From the NCBI RefSeq assembly GCF_008364685.1, contig NZ_VTTL01000008.1:215696-279695 (forward strand): 64,000 nt of DNA. Direction: 5' to 3'. The notes under the pieces were generated by a model that worked only from the letters and a program-made list of their open reading frames with translations, searched no databases and was not told where the DNA came from. The position numbers and the translations under genes are program-made. Below are positions 1-10,204 of this stretch, piece after piece; position 1 is the stretch's first letter; each line of letters starts with the position of its first letter. This stretch comes from Xanthobacter oligotrophicus (GTDB lineage Bacteria > Pseudomonadota > Alphaproteobacteria > Rhizobiales > Xanthobacteraceae).

Positions 1-659
1 TCGATCGCCGCCGTTTCCTGGCCGGAGCCGGACTTGCCGCCCTCGCCGCCGGGCTTGGCCTCGGCCTCACCGTTCCGTTCGAGCCGGCCGCCGCGCAGAC
101 CGTCGAGCAGGCCAAGCTCATGGCCCCCGCCGCGAGCCCCCTGCCGGAGAAGGCGATCGGCAGCGCCACGGCGCCGGTGACGGTGGTGGAATACGCCTCG
201 GCGACCTGCAGCCACTGCGCCGCCTTTCACACCACCACCTTCCCTGAGCTGAAGACGAAATATATCGACACCGGCAAGGTGCGCTTCATCTTCCGCGAAT
301 TCCCGTTCGAGCCGGTGGCCACCGCCGCGTTCATGCTGGCCCGCTGCATGCCGGACGACAAATATTTCCCCATGGTCTCGACCCTGTTCGAGACGCAGAA
401 GGCCTGGGCCTACAGCCAGGACCCGGCGGCGGGCCTGCTGGCGGTGGCCAAGCAGGCGGGCATGAGCCAGGCCGATTTCGAGAAGTGCCTCACCGACCAG
501 ACCCTCGGCGAGAAGGTGCAGGAAAGCGCCCTCTACGCCAATAAGGAACTGGGCGTGAACGCGACCCCCACCTTCTTCATCAACGGCAAGAAGGTCTCCG
601 GCGCCCTCGGCATCGCCGAGTGGGACAAGGAACTGGCCCCGCTGCTCGCCGGCAAGTGA
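1..659 (+). CDS. DsbA-family thioredoxin-like protein, 5' end cut off
   Basis: Periplasmic thiol-disulfide oxidoreductase of the DsbA/DsbG-like (thioredoxin_4) family. The reading frame is open from base 3 through the first visible ATG (base 120), so the start codon lies outside the window. The residues before that ATG form a twin-arginine signal: DRRRFLAG, a hydrophobic Ala/Leu/Gly stretch, then an AAAQ cleavage region. The mature domain carries the active-site motif CSHC near base 210, preceded by VVEYASATC, and the cis-Pro loop NATPTFFING near the C-terminus. Two further Cys (ARCMPDD, EKCLTD) are present. Tat rather than Sec export suggests the protein folds before export. Substrates cannot be told. 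An infC- or dsbA-type function by name is not claimed; family assignment is firm. Confidence 0.9.
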   Translation, partial: DRRRFLAGAGLAALAAGLGLGLTVPFEPAAAQTVEQAKLMAPAASPLPEKAIGSATAPVTVVEYASATCSHCAAFHTTTFPELKTKYIDTGKVRFIFREFPFEPVATAAFMLARCMPDDKYFPMVSTLFETQKAWAYSQDPAAGLLAVAKQAGMSQADFEKCLTDQTLGEKVQESALYANKELGVNATPTFFINGKKVSGALGIAEWDKELAPLLAGK

Positions 660-690
660 GACGGGTCAGCGCGAGGCTCGCAGCTTGACG

Positions 691-811
691 CCCCCTCTCC
701 CGCTTGCGGGGGAGGGTTGGGGGGGGGGCAGGCCCCTCTCCCTTTGCACCGGTGGTGCCGGGAAAAGCCCCGGTAGCCCCCACCCTGCCCTCCCCCGCAA
801 GCGGGAGAGGG
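691..811. repeat. Dispersed long inverted-repeat element, copy 1
   Basis: About 120 bp between two converging genes. Its two ends are near-perfect inverted arms: CCCTCTCCCGCTTGCGGGGG at the left, and its complement ending GCAAGCGGGAGAGGG at the right. The same arms and the same GGGTTGGGG / CCCACCCTGCC inner edges return at 14587-14709 with a different middle. It can fold into a strong hairpin and may end transcription from both sides. Confidence 0.8.
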
Positions 812-843
812 TTCTCACAGTACCCCGCCCACGGCCCCCGCCC

Positions 844-1251
844 TCACGCCACCTTCAGCTTCTTCTCCACATAGCGACTTTCCTGGGTGCGCCCGCCGTA
901 GCCATAGGCGTCGGCCTTCACCTCGCGCACCAGGATGTAGCTTTCGGGATCAAGGTCCGGCAGCAGGCCGTCCATGGCGGCGAACACCGCTTCCAGATAG
1001 GCCGCCTTCTCGTCCTTGGTGTTGGTGCCGTCCACCACCTGAATGTCGAGGGAGAAGGACGAGGCGGCCGTCTGAGCCAGCGACGCGCCGCCCACTAACC
1101 ACTGATCGCGCGGCACGAAGGAGATGGCGACCGCCGTCACCTGCGGATCCTTGCGCAGGATGCGGGCGGTGAGGTCCGACAGAGTGGTCGCCACCGTGGC
1201 GGCGAGGGCGGCATCGGGTGTACCGGACAGCTTCACATCGAGAAGGGGCAT
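844..1251 (-). CDS. Tautomerase (4-oxalocrotonate tautomerase superfamily)
   Basis: Small tautomerase-fold enzyme of 135 residues. I start it at the ATG giving MPLLDVKLSG rather than four codons upstream, because removal of Met then exposes Pro-1, the catalytic base of this superfamily. It is about twice the length of 4-OT monomers, so it resembles the longer members (MIF/CHMI-like, or a fused pair of beta-alpha-beta units). The C-terminal half contains an FSLDIQVVDGTNT strand and KAAYLEAVF helix. It is divergently arranged with the LysR gene at 1348, which probably controls it. The substrate is unknown; an aromatic-catabolism role is possible but not shown. Confidence 0.8.
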   Translation of the reverse strand: MPLLDVKLSGTPDAALAATVATTLSDLTARILRKDPQVTAVAISFVPRDQWLVGGASLAQTAASSFSLDIQVVDGTNTKDEKAAYLEAVFAAMDGLLPDLDPESYILVREVKADAYGYGGRTQESRYVEKKLKVA

Positions 1252-1320
1252 AAGGGTCTCCATCGGTTGGATGGCGTCACCCTACGCCGCACCTTCGCAT
1301 GAGAAAATTTGAATTCTAAA

Positions 1321-1336
1321 ATCCGAGAAATCGGAT
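1321..1336. promoter_or_regulatory. Perfect palindrome between tautomerase and lysR genes
   Basis: ATCCGA-GAAA-TCGGAT, a perfect 6+4+6 inverted repeat in an AT-rich gap of 96 bp, 11 bases before the LysR start codon. Its position suits an autoregulatory site of the LysR protein that also covers the divergent tautomerase promoter. Confidence 0.5.
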
Positions 1337-1347
1337 AAGCTCATATC

Positions 1348-2223
1348 ATGATCCGTAATCTCGATCTCGATCTCCTGCGCAGCTTCGCGGCCGTGGCCGA
1401 TCTCGGCTCCATCTCGGCGGCCGCGCGCAAGGTGGGGCGCAGCCAGTCGGCGGTGAGCCTGCAGATGGACCGGTTGGCCGAATCCCTCGGCTTCCAGGTG
1501 CTGGAACGGCGCGGCCGGGCGGTCTCCCCCACCCCGCGCGGCGCCGCCTTCCTCGAGGATGCCCGCCGCCTCCTCGACCTCAATGACCGGGTGCTCACCC
1601 AGCACGTCCACGGCGCCTTCGCCCAGCCGCTGCGGCTCGGCTTCGTGCAGGATGTGGGCGAAGGGGTGATGCAGCGCATCCTCTATCGCCTCGCCGCCAG
1701 CTTTCCCCAGGCCCCCATCACGGTGCGCGTGTGCACCACCGTGACCATGCTGGACAAGCTGAAGGCGGAAGACCTCGACATCGCCGTGGGCCTGCGCAAC
1801 GAGAGCGACCTGCCCACCACCCTGCTGCTGCGCGAGCCCATGGTGTGGATCGCCGCCCGCCACCTGCGCCTCGACCGGGAGGCCCCGGTGCCGCTGGTGC
1901 TGTTCGAGAACCCCTGCGTCTGCCGCAGCGCCGCCATCTCGGCTCTCAATGCGGCGGGGCGCTCTTTCCGCATCGCCTTCACCAGCCCCAGCCTGCCAGG
2001 GCTGATGGCGGCGGTGGGCGCGGGCATCGGCGTCACCGTGCGCTCGCCCCGCGCGCTCAGGCCCGACCTTGCGGTGGTGGCGGACCTCGACCGCGCCAGC
2101 CTGCCGGACATGGAATTCGTGCTCTATGGCCGGCCCGGCACCCGCCCGCCGGCCCTCGCCAAGGTGGAGGAGATCCTCATGGAGGAGCTGCGCCGCGAGC
2201 ATCCGCTCTACGCCGTGGCGTGA
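1348..2223 (+). CDS. LysR-family transcriptional regulator
   Basis: LTTR of 291 residues, normal family length. The N-terminal winged helix (residues about 5-62) shows the standard pattern: LDLDLLRSFAAVADLGSISA, then AARKVGRSQSAVSLQMDRLA, then a wing ending at TPRGAAFL. The rest is the periplasmic-binding-protein-like effector domain. Its closest relatives by look are regulators with a short, basic wing rather than BenM/CatM types. It is divergent from the tautomerase gene with a palindrome between them, so that gene is the likely target. The inducer is unknown. Confidence 0.88.
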   Translation: MIRNLDLDLLRSFAAVADLGSISAAARKVGRSQSAVSLQMDRLAESLGFQVLERRGRAVSPTPRGAAFLEDARRLLDLNDRVLTQHVHGAFAQPLRLGFVQDVGEGVMQRILYRLAASFPQAPITVRVCTTVTMLDKLKAEDLDIAVGLRNESDLPTTLLLREPMVWIAARHLRLDREAPVPLVLFENPCVCRSAAISALNAAGRSFRIAFTSPSLPGLMAAVGAGIGVTVRSPRALRPDLAVVADLDRASLPDMEFVLYGRPGTRPPALAKVEEILMEELRREHPLYAVA

Positions 2224-2321
2224 CGCCGGCTGGACATCGCCGGGGGGAGACCCCACCTTTTCCTCATCGTTGACGGCCCGGGGGGTCTGCCCCTTTCCGC
2301 CCCGGGGGAGATTGCCGCGCC

Positions 2322-3806
2322 ATGCCTGCCCCTTTCCCCTTCGACAATTCCTATGCCCGCGACCTGCCGGGCTTCTACGCTCCCGCGACGCCCACGCCGG
2401 TGACCGCGCCCGGCCTGGTGAAGGTCAATGCCCCCCTCGCCGAGGAGCTGGGCCTCGACCCCGATGCGCTCGCCACCCCGGACGCGGTGGAAATGTTCGC
2501 CGGCCAGCACGTGCCGGAAGGCGCCGAGCCCATTGCGCTGGCCTATGCCGGGCATCAGTTCGGCCAGTTCACGCCCCAGCTCGGCGACGGGCGGGCCATC
2601 CTGCTCGGCGAGGTGGTGGACCGCGCCGGACGGCGCCGCGACATCCAGCTCAAGGGCTCCGGCCCCACCCCCTTCTCCCGCCGCGGTGATGGGCGGGCAG
2701 CGCTGGGCCCGGTGCTGCGCGAATATATCGTCAGCGAGGCCATGGCGGCGCTGGGCATCCCCACCACGCGGGCGCTGGCGGCGGTGACCACCGGCGAGCC
2801 GGTGCTGCGCGACCGCCCGCTTCCGGGCGCCGTGCTGGCGCGGGTGGCGGCAAGCCATATCCGCATCGGCACCTTCCAGTTCTTTGCCGCCCGCAAGGCC
2901 ACAGACGCGGTGCGCCAGCTGGCCGACTACACTATCGCCCGGCATTATCCCGAGCTTGCCGGCGTGCCGGAACCCTATCTGGCGCTGCTGAATGGCGTCA
3001 TCGGCCGGCAGGCGGCGCTGGTGGCGCGCTGGCTGCTCGTGGGCTTCATCCACGGGGTGATGAACACGGACAACATGTCGGTCTCCGGCGAGACCATCGA
3101 TTACGGCCCCTGCGCCTTCATGGACGCCTATGATCCGGAAACGGTGTTCTCCTCCATCGACCAGATGGGCCGCTATGCCTATGGCAACCAGCCGGATATC
3201 GCCCACTGGAACCTGGCGCGCCTCGCCGAATGCCTGATCCCCCTGCTGGGCGAGGACAAGGAGGCCGCCATCGCCGCCGCCAACGGGGTGCTGAAGGAGT
3301 TCCCGACGCGCTTCAGGGCCGCCTACCATTCCGGCCTCGTCGCCAAGATCGGCCTTGCGGGGCCGGACAGGGAAGCGAGCGAGGAGGACACTACCCTCGC
3401 CCTGGAGCTGCTGTCGGTGATGGCCGCCTCCAAGGCCGACTTCACCCTCACCTTCCGCCGGCTCGGCGCGCTGGCGGAGGATGCGGACGCGGGCGGGCCT
3501 GTGCGCGACCTGTTCCTCGACCGGGAGGCCTTCGACGCCTGGGCCACCCGCTGGCGTGAGCGGCTCGCCTCGGCCGGCCGCGACGGCGCGGCGACGCGCG
3601 CGGCCATGGACCGTGTCAACCCCCTCTTCATCCCGCGCAACCATCTGGTGGAGCAGGTGATCGCGGCCGCGAGCGAGGGCGACTTCGCGCCGTTCGAGAC
3701 GCTGAACACGGTGCTGTCGCATCCGTTCGAGGAGCAGCCGGCCTTTGGCGCTTATGCCGGCCTGCCGCCGTCCATGGAGGGCTACCAGACCTTCTGCGGG
3801 ACGTGA
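2322..3806 (+). CDS. selO: Protein adenylyltransferase SelO (YdiU family)
   Basis: Pseudokinase-fold enzyme that transfers AMP from ATP to Ser/Thr/Tyr of target proteins; linked to redox stress in E. coli. 494 residues, the usual length. Family blocks seen: [19 protein letters not shown] near residues 76-93, then [20 protein letters not shown] with the nucleotide-binding Lys, [40 protein letters not shown] (metal-binding Asn/Asp), and DYGPCAFMD. Most bacterial SelO proteins are cytoplasmic and made singly; here it lies alone between a LysR gene and groEL. No selenocysteine is expected in the bacterial form. Confidence 0.95.
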   Translation: MPAPFPFDNSYARDLPGFYAPATPTPVTAPGLVKVNAPLAEELGLDPDALATPDAVEMFAGQHVPEGAEPIALAYAGHQFGQFTPQLGDGRAILLGEVVDRAGRRRDIQLKGSGPTPFSRRGDGRAALGPVLREYIVSEAMAALGIPTTRALAAVTTGEPVLRDRPLPGAVLARVAASHIRIGTFQFFAARKATDAVRQLADYTIARHYPELAGVPEPYLALLNGVIGRQAALVARWLLVGFIHGVMNTDNMSVSGETIDYGPCAFMDAYDPETVFSSIDQMGRYAYGNQPDIAHWNLARLAECLIPLLGEDKEAAIAAANGVLKEFPTRFRAAYHSGLVAKIGLAGPDREASEEDTTLALELLSVMAASKADFTLTFRRLGALAEDADAGGPVRDLFLDREAFDAWATRWRERLASAGRDGAATRAAMDRVNPLFIPRNHLVEQVIAAASEGDFAPFETLNTVLSHPFEEQPAFGAYAGLPPSMEGYQTFCGT

Positions 3807-3836
3807 GCGGGAGCGCTCGCAAAACGAGCCCGCAAA

Positions 3837-3865
3837 ACGAAAAGGGCGCGGCCGAAGCCGCGCCC
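3837..3865 (-). terminator. Rho-independent terminator of groESL
   Basis: On the minus strand GGGCGCGGC-TTCG-GCCGCGCCC, a 9-bp stem with a UUCG tetraloop, followed by TTTTCGTTTT. It lies about 30 bp past the groEL stop codon. It may also stop selO messages arriving from the other side. Confidence 0.9.
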
Positions 3866-3895
3866 TCTCGCAAACTTGGAGACGAAAAGACTTCC

Positions 3896-5551
<1,656 letters not shown>

Positions 5552-5605
5552 CTAAATTTGGGGATTATTGGTGCGTTCAGGCCGCCATCAGTTGGGCGAC
5601 GACAC

Positions 5606-5896
5606 TCACTTGGCGATGACGCCGAGGATGTCGCTTTCCTTCATGATGAGAAGGTCCTGGCCGTCGATCTTCACTTCGGTGCCGGACCACTTGCCGAACA
5701 GCACACGGTCGCCCGCCGTCACGTCGAGGGGAACCAGCTTGCCGGCCTCGTCGCGCGCGCCGGGACCGACCGCGATCACCTCGCCCTCCTGGGGCTTTTC
5801 CTTGGCGGTGTCGGGGATGATGATGCCGCCAGCGGTCTTCTGCTCGGCTTCGATGCGCTTGACCACGACGCGATCGTGCAGGGGACGGAAGGACAT
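5606..5896 (-). CDS. groES: Co-chaperonin GroES (10 kDa)
   Basis: Lid of the GroEL chamber; 96 residues. The start is the ATG of [19 protein letters not shown], which has an AGAGG ribosome site 9 bases upstream. A longer reading frame runs back through the CIRCE operator and is not real. The mobile loop ([19 protein letters not shown]) and the roof-forming C-terminal part ([16 protein letters not shown]) are both intact. First gene of the groESL operon. Confidence 0.98.
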   Translation of the reverse strand: MSFRPLHDRVVVKRIEAEQKTAGGIIIPDTAKEKPQEGEVIAVGPGARDEAGKLVPLDVTAGDRVLFGKWSGTEVKIDGQDLLIMKESDILGVIAK

Positions 5897-5940
5897 GTTT
5901 TTACCTCTCGGAGGGACGCGAGCCTCTGGCCCGCCGGTTC

Positions 5941-5965
5941 TGGCACTCTCCAAGGTGGAGTGCCA
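5941..5965. promoter_or_regulatory. CIRCE operator (HrcA binding site) of groESL
   Basis: TGGCACTC-N9-GAGTGCCA, a perfect inverted repeat with the 9-base spacer fixed in CIRCE (consensus TTAGCACTC-N9-GAGTGCTAA). It lies 44 bases upstream of the groES start codon. Binding by the HrcA repressor would link groESL to heat shock. The hrcA gene is not in this window. Confidence 0.95.
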
Positions 5966-6244
5966 AGCTCGCAGCGGAGATAAGCGGGCCACCCCGCCCC
6001 GTCAAGGCGCGCTGCAGCATGAGATCGGGCCGCGGCCCCAAAGGGCAGCTAGGAAAGCCGTAACCCGCGTGGTCTAGCTTTGCTGCACACTGGCGTCGAT
6101 CCTTCGCGATTCGCGGGGCGCGGCGGCATCGACGCGGGCGGCGCCAGCCATTATGGTCGGTGCAACCGGCTGGCATGGCGGGCAATCGGGTAACGGATCC
6201 CAATGGATCTGAGGGTCGTGGCGGCGGGAGGCCTCGGAAATCAC

Positions 6245-6754
6245 ATGACGAAGATGTTTGCGGGATCAAAGTCGCATGTGGGCGCCGCGCGGCGCGCCGG
6301 CCTGCTGGGCATTGCCGTAACCGGACTGGCGCTGACCCTCGCCGGGTGCGCGAGCGGCCCCACCGAGCCGCCGCCCCCGGCCCGCCCGCAATTCACCAGC
6401 CCGATCCCGCCCGACCGCCTGGTGGGCCGCTGGGGCCTTGCCGCCTATCACCGGCCGGACGACGCCACCCGGACCGAGAACCAGGCGCGCGCCCAGTGCT
6501 CCAACCCCTACGTCATCACCGCCGGCACCAATGGCGGCGTCATGATGTATCTCGCCGACGACAACAAGCTGACCGAAGTGGTGTCGAAGCAGGTGGCCGG
6601 CGGCCCGACCTATATCGGCCCGCCCGAGGACCCAGCGGGCGGCGAGCGCGACCGGCAGGTGGTGCGCTTCGACGGCAACGTGCTGGTGCTGAAGTGGCTG
6701 GACCCCGAGGTCTCCCGCCGCTACGGCACCATGGTCTACGTGCGCTGCTCCTGA
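6245..6754 (+). CDS. Conserved small lipoprotein
   Basis: About 169 residues from the chosen ATG (a second ATG three codons on and an upstream ATG at 6203 are alternatives). The N-terminus has basic residues, a hydrophobic core (AGLLGIAVTGLALTLAGC) and a lipobox LAGC, so it is exported and lipid-anchored. A Pro-rich linker follows (TEPPPPARPQ). The folded part begins LVGRWGLAAYHRPDD and ends YGTMVYVRCS, with two more Cys (QCSNPY and VRCS) that may form a disulfide. I recognise the general shape of a rhizobial lipoprotein of unknown function but no named family. It stands alone between groES and the glutaminase gene. Confidence 0.75.
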   Translation: MTKMFAGSKSHVGAARRAGLLGIAVTGLALTLAGCASGPTEPPPPARPQFTSPIPPDRLVGRWGLAAYHRPDDATRTENQARAQCSNPYVITAGTNGGVMMYLADDNKLTEVVSKQVAGGPTYIGPPEDPAGGERDRQVVRFDGNVLVLKWLDPEVSRRYGTMVYVRCS

Positions 6755-6846
6755 GCCGGCGCGCCTGACCTCTCCGGCCGGCTTCCAGCCGGCCGTTCTT
6801 CCCCCGCCAGTTCGTCCCCGCGCCGCCCCGCAGCGCGAAAGCCGGT

Positions 6847-7827
6847 TCAGCGCCGATAGGCGCTGAGCAGGGACGAGCCGCGGTTGGTGGGGTCGAACAC
6901 GTGCAGCCCCATCTCCTCGGTGAGGTCGCGGAAGGCGGCGATGCCGCGCACCGAATTGCCCTTGGCGTCGAGCCGTGGCGAATAGGTGCCGATGCCCAAT
7001 TGCCGGTTCACCACGCCGAGGATGCCGCCGCCCACCCCGCTTTTCGCCGGCACGCCCACGTCGAAAGCCCAGTTGCCGGCAAAATCATACATGCCGCAGG
7101 TGAACATCACCGACAGGGTGTTGCGCACCGCCTCCACCGCGAACACGGCGCTGCCGGTGAGCGGATTTTCCCCGATATTGGCCAGCGTCGCCCCCATCAC
7201 CGCGAGGTCGGTGGCGGTGACGAGAATGGAGCACTGGCGGAAATAAAGATCGACGGCGTCGTCCACATCGGCGCCGAGCGCGCCCGCGCATTTCAGCAGA
7301 TGGGCGATGCCGCGGTTGCGGTGGCCGGTCTGCGCCTCCGAGCGGAACACGGTCTCGTCCATCACCAGCCGGCGGCCGGCGGCGGCGGAAAAGCGGTCCA
7401 GCACCACCTCGAACGCCTCCGCTCCGAACGCCTCGGCGAGGAGGCCGGACACGGTGATGGCCCCGGCATTCACCATGGGGTTGAAGGGACGATTGGAGAG
7501 CGCATCGAAGACGATGGCGTTGAAGGCATCGCCGGACGGCTCGACCCCCACATGGGCCAGCACCTTGTCCCGGCCCAGCGCTTCCAGCGCGATGCAATAG
7601 GCCAGCGCCTTAGAAATGGACTGGATGGTGAAGGGCACGTCCACGTCGCCCACGCCCAACACGTGGCCGTCCACGCCGGCGAGCGCGATCCCGAAGCGAT
7701 CCGGCACCACCCGCGCAAGCTCGGGGATGTAGGTGGCGAGTTCCCCGCTTTGGTCATCCCGCGCACGCTCGAAGGCGGCGCGCGCGGCGGTCTCGAGGCC
7801 GGAGGCAAGACCCGTGTTCGGCGACAT
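6847..7827 (-). CDS. glsA: Glutaminase (GlsA/beta-lactamase-like fold)
   Basis: Hydrolyses L-glutamine to glutamate and ammonia. I start it at MSPNTGLASG (326 residues), close to the roughly 310 of the family, because the ten residues before it are not conserved-looking. Family marks: GELATYIPELA, the catalytic SxxK equivalent in FTIQSISKALAYC, NAIVFDALSNRPFNPMVNAG, the Tyr-containing QCSILVTATDLA, and the closing PAKSGVGGGILGVVN. It lies downstream of lepA and the yegP-like gene on the same strand, with gaps that allow its own promoter. Confidence 0.96.
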   Translation of the reverse strand: MSPNTGLASGLETAARAAFERARDDQSGELATYIPELARVVPDRFGIALAGVDGHVLGVGDVDVPFTIQSISKALAYCIALEALGRDKVLAHVGVEPSGDAFNAIVFDALSNRPFNPMVNAGAITVSGLLAEAFGAEAFEVVLDRFSAAAGRRLVMDETVFRSEAQTGHRNRGIAHLLKCAGALGADVDDAVDLYFRQCSILVTATDLAVMGATLANIGENPLTGSAVFAVEAVRNTLSVMFTCGMYDFAGNWAFDVGVPAKSGVGGGILGVVNRQLGIGTYSPRLDAKGNSVRGIAAFRDLTEEMGLHVFDPTNRGSSLLSAYRR

Positions 7828-7941
7828 GAGCCCTCCCCTTCCCGCTGCGGCCCGCACGTCACGCCCGCCAGAGCTCTACTCAAGCACGGACCATGCCATG
7901 CCTGCGAATGGGCTGGGAGCGAGGACCGGCACCGGCCGCGC

Positions 7942-8124
7942 TCAGCCCTTGTCGAGGTCGTCCACCGGAGCGCCAGGAACGTTCTTCTTGATGGATTCGA
8001 TGGCGTCCAGCGCCGACTTCTTGGCCTTGTAGCCCTCGGAGGAGAACATGATCTCTCCGTTGGACGCCTTATAGCGGAAACGGAACTCTCCCGCCTTGTC
8101 CTTGTAGACCTCGAACTTCGCCAT
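7942..8124 (-). CDS. YegP/DUF1508 family small protein
   Basis: A 60-residue protein starting MAKFEVYKDKAGEFRFRYKA. It is one DUF1508 unit: a small beta-sheet module with the family hallmarks F-x-x-Y-K-D, FRFRYKASNGEIM and SSEGYKAKKSALDAIESI. E. coli YegP has two units in tandem; single-unit forms are common in rhizobia. The function is unknown. The reading frame stays open far upstream into lepA in another frame, but the start at MAKF fits the family exactly. Confidence 0.92.
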   Translation of the reverse strand: MAKFEVYKDKAGEFRFRYKASNGEIMFSSEGYKAKKSALDAIESIKKNVPGAPVDDLDKG

Positions 8125-8216
8125 GGCTTGCCTCCCTGCGGCGCGACGCGGCGGCCGGACCGGCTCAGGCAAAGGTGCAGTGATTCGCGACTGCGCGCAA
8201 AGCGGGTGCCCGCGCC

Positions 8217-10022
8217 TTATTCGTCCATCTTCAGCGCGGCGATGAAGGCCTCCTGCGGGATCTCCACCTTGCCGAACTGGCGCATCTTCTTCTTGCCTTC
8301 CTTCTGCTTGTCCAGAAGCTTGCGCTTGCGGGAGATGTCGCCGCCGTAGCACTTGGCGGTCACGTCCTTGCGCAGGGCTTTGATGGTTTCGCGGGCAATG
8401 ATCTTGGCGCCGATGGCCGCCTGGATCGGGATGTTGAACAGATGCTGGGGGATCAGGTCCTTCAGCTTCTCGCACATCACCCGGCCGCGTGCGTCGGCGC
8501 GCGCGCGGTGCACCAGCATGGAGAGGGCGTCCACCGGCTCCGAATTCACCAGAATGGACATCTTCACCAGGTCGCCGGGACGGTACTCGGTGATCTGGTA
8601 GTCAAAGGAGGCGTAGCCCTTGGAGATGGATTTCAGCCGGTCGTAGAAGTCGAACACCACCTCGTTGAGCGGCAGGTCATAGGTCACCATGGCCCGCGCG
8701 CCCACATAGGTCAGCTCGATCTGGTTGCCGCGCCGGTCCTGGCACAGCTTCAGCACCGAGCCGAGATACTCGTCCGGCGTCAGGATGGTGGCGCGGATCC
8801 AGGGCTCGCGGATCTCCTCGATCTTCACCACGTCCGGCATGTCCGCCGGGTTGTGCAGGTCGATGACCGAATTATCGATCATCTGGATTTCGTAGATGAC
8901 CGAGGGTGCGGTGGCGATGAGGTCGAGGTTGAACTCGCGCTCCAGCCGCTCCTGGATGATCTCCAGGTGCAGCAGCCCGAGGAAGCCGCAGCGGAAGCCG
9001 AAGCCCAGCGCGGCGGAGGTCTCCATCTCATAGGAGAAGCTGGCGTCGTTGAGGCGCAGCTTGCCCATGGCGGCGCGCAGATCCTCGAACTGCGCCGCAT
9101 CCACCGGGAACAGGCCGCAGAACACCACCGGCTGCGCCGGCTTGAAGCCCGGCAGCATGTCGGCGCAGGGGCGCTTTTCCTCGGTGATGGTGTCGCCGAC
9201 GCGGGTGTCCGCCACTTCCTTGATGGAGCCGGTGAGAAAGCCGATCTCGCCGGGGCCAAGCTCGGCCATGGCCACCATCTTGGGGGTGAAAACGCCCACG
9301 CGGTCCACGTCGTTCACGGCGCCCGAGCCCATCATCTTGATGCGCTGGCCCTTCTTCAGCACGCCGTCGATGATGCGCACCAGCACCACCACGCCGAGAT
9401 AGGTGTCGTACCAGCTGTCCACCAGCAGCGCCTTCAGCGGCGCGGCGCGATCGCCCATGGGCGGCGGCAGGCGGGTGACGATGGCTTCCAGCACCTGGTC
9501 CACGTTGAGGCCGGTCTTCGCCGAGATGCCGATGGCGTCGGAGGCGTCGAGGCCGATCACGTCCTCGATCTGCGCCTTCACCTTTTCGGGTTCCGCGGCG
9601 GGCAGGTCGATCTTGTTGAGGACCGGGACGATGTCGTGGTTGTTGTCGATGGCCTGGTAGACGTTGGCCAGCGTCTGCGCCTCCACGCCCTGGGAGGCGT
9701 CCACCACCAGCAGCGAGCCCTCCACGGCGGCGAGCGAACGGTTCACCTCATAGGCGAAGTCCACGTGCCCGGGGGTGTCGATCAGGTTGAGGATGTAGGT
9801 CTCGCCGTCCTGCGCCTTGTAGGACAGGCGCACGGTCTGGGCCTTGATGGTGATGCCGCGCTCGCGCTCGATGTCCATGCTGTCGAGCACCTGATCCGTC
9901 ATCTCCCGCTCGGTGAGACCGCCGGTGATCTGGATCAGGCGGTCGGCGAGGGTCGATTTCCCATGATCGATGTGGGCGACGATGGAGAAGTTGCGAATGT
10001 TCTTCTGGGCGCTGGCGGTCAT
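8217..10022 (-). CDS. lepA: Elongation factor 4 (LepA), ribosome back-translocase
   Basis: GTPase that binds the ribosome and remodels stalled or mistranslocated complexes. I start it at [20 protein letters not shown] (601 residues), eleven codons inside the longest frame, matching the family N-terminus. Seen: G1 AHIDHGKST, the switch region [11 protein letters not shown]3 DTPGH, G4 NKID, then the EF-G-like domains and the LepA-specific C-terminal domain ending [20 protein letters not shown]. The C-terminal basic tail is intact. It is single-gene spaced from the hemY gene behind it. Confidence 0.98.
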   Translation of the reverse strand: MTASAQKNIRNFSIVAHIDHGKSTLADRLIQITGGLTEREMTDQVLDSMDIERERGITIKAQTVRLSYKAQDGETYILNLIDTPGHVDFAYEVNRSLAAVEGSLLVVDASQGVEAQTLANVYQAIDNNHDIVPVLNKIDLPAAEPEKVKAQIEDVIGLDASDAIGISAKTGLNVDQVLEAIVTRLPPPMGDRAAPLKALLVDSWYDTYLGVVVLVRIIDGVLKKGQRIKMMGSGAVNDVDRVGVFTPKMVAMAELGPGEIGFLTGSIKEVADTRVGDTITEEKRPCADMLPGFKPAQPVVFCGLFPVDAAQFEDLRAAMGKLRLNDASFSYEMETSAALGFGFRCGFLGLLHLEIIQERLEREFNLDLIATAPSVIYEIQMIDNSVIDLHNPADMPDVVKIEEIREPWIRATILTPDEYLGSVLKLCQDRRGNQIELTYVGARAMVTYDLPLNEVVFDFYDRLKSISKGYASFDYQITEYRPGDLVKMSILVNSEPVDALSMLVHRARADARGRVMCEKLKDLIPQHLFNIPIQAAIGAKIIARETIKALRKDVTAKCYGGDISRKRKLLDKQKEGKKKMRQFGKVEIPQEAFIAALKMDE

Positions 10023-10204
10023 CCGCGCCGCATAGCATCGGCGCGGGTTCGCCACAAGGCGGGAGGGCCGGCGCGGGGCGGGAGAAGGGGCGGCACGAAC
10101 CCCGCCCGAACGGGCTCGGCGACGATAACTCTCGCAGGGGCGCGCACCACCGCCGTTTGGCGAACGCGCGCGCCCGTCTCAACGCGATCGGGACAAGACG
10201 GCCC

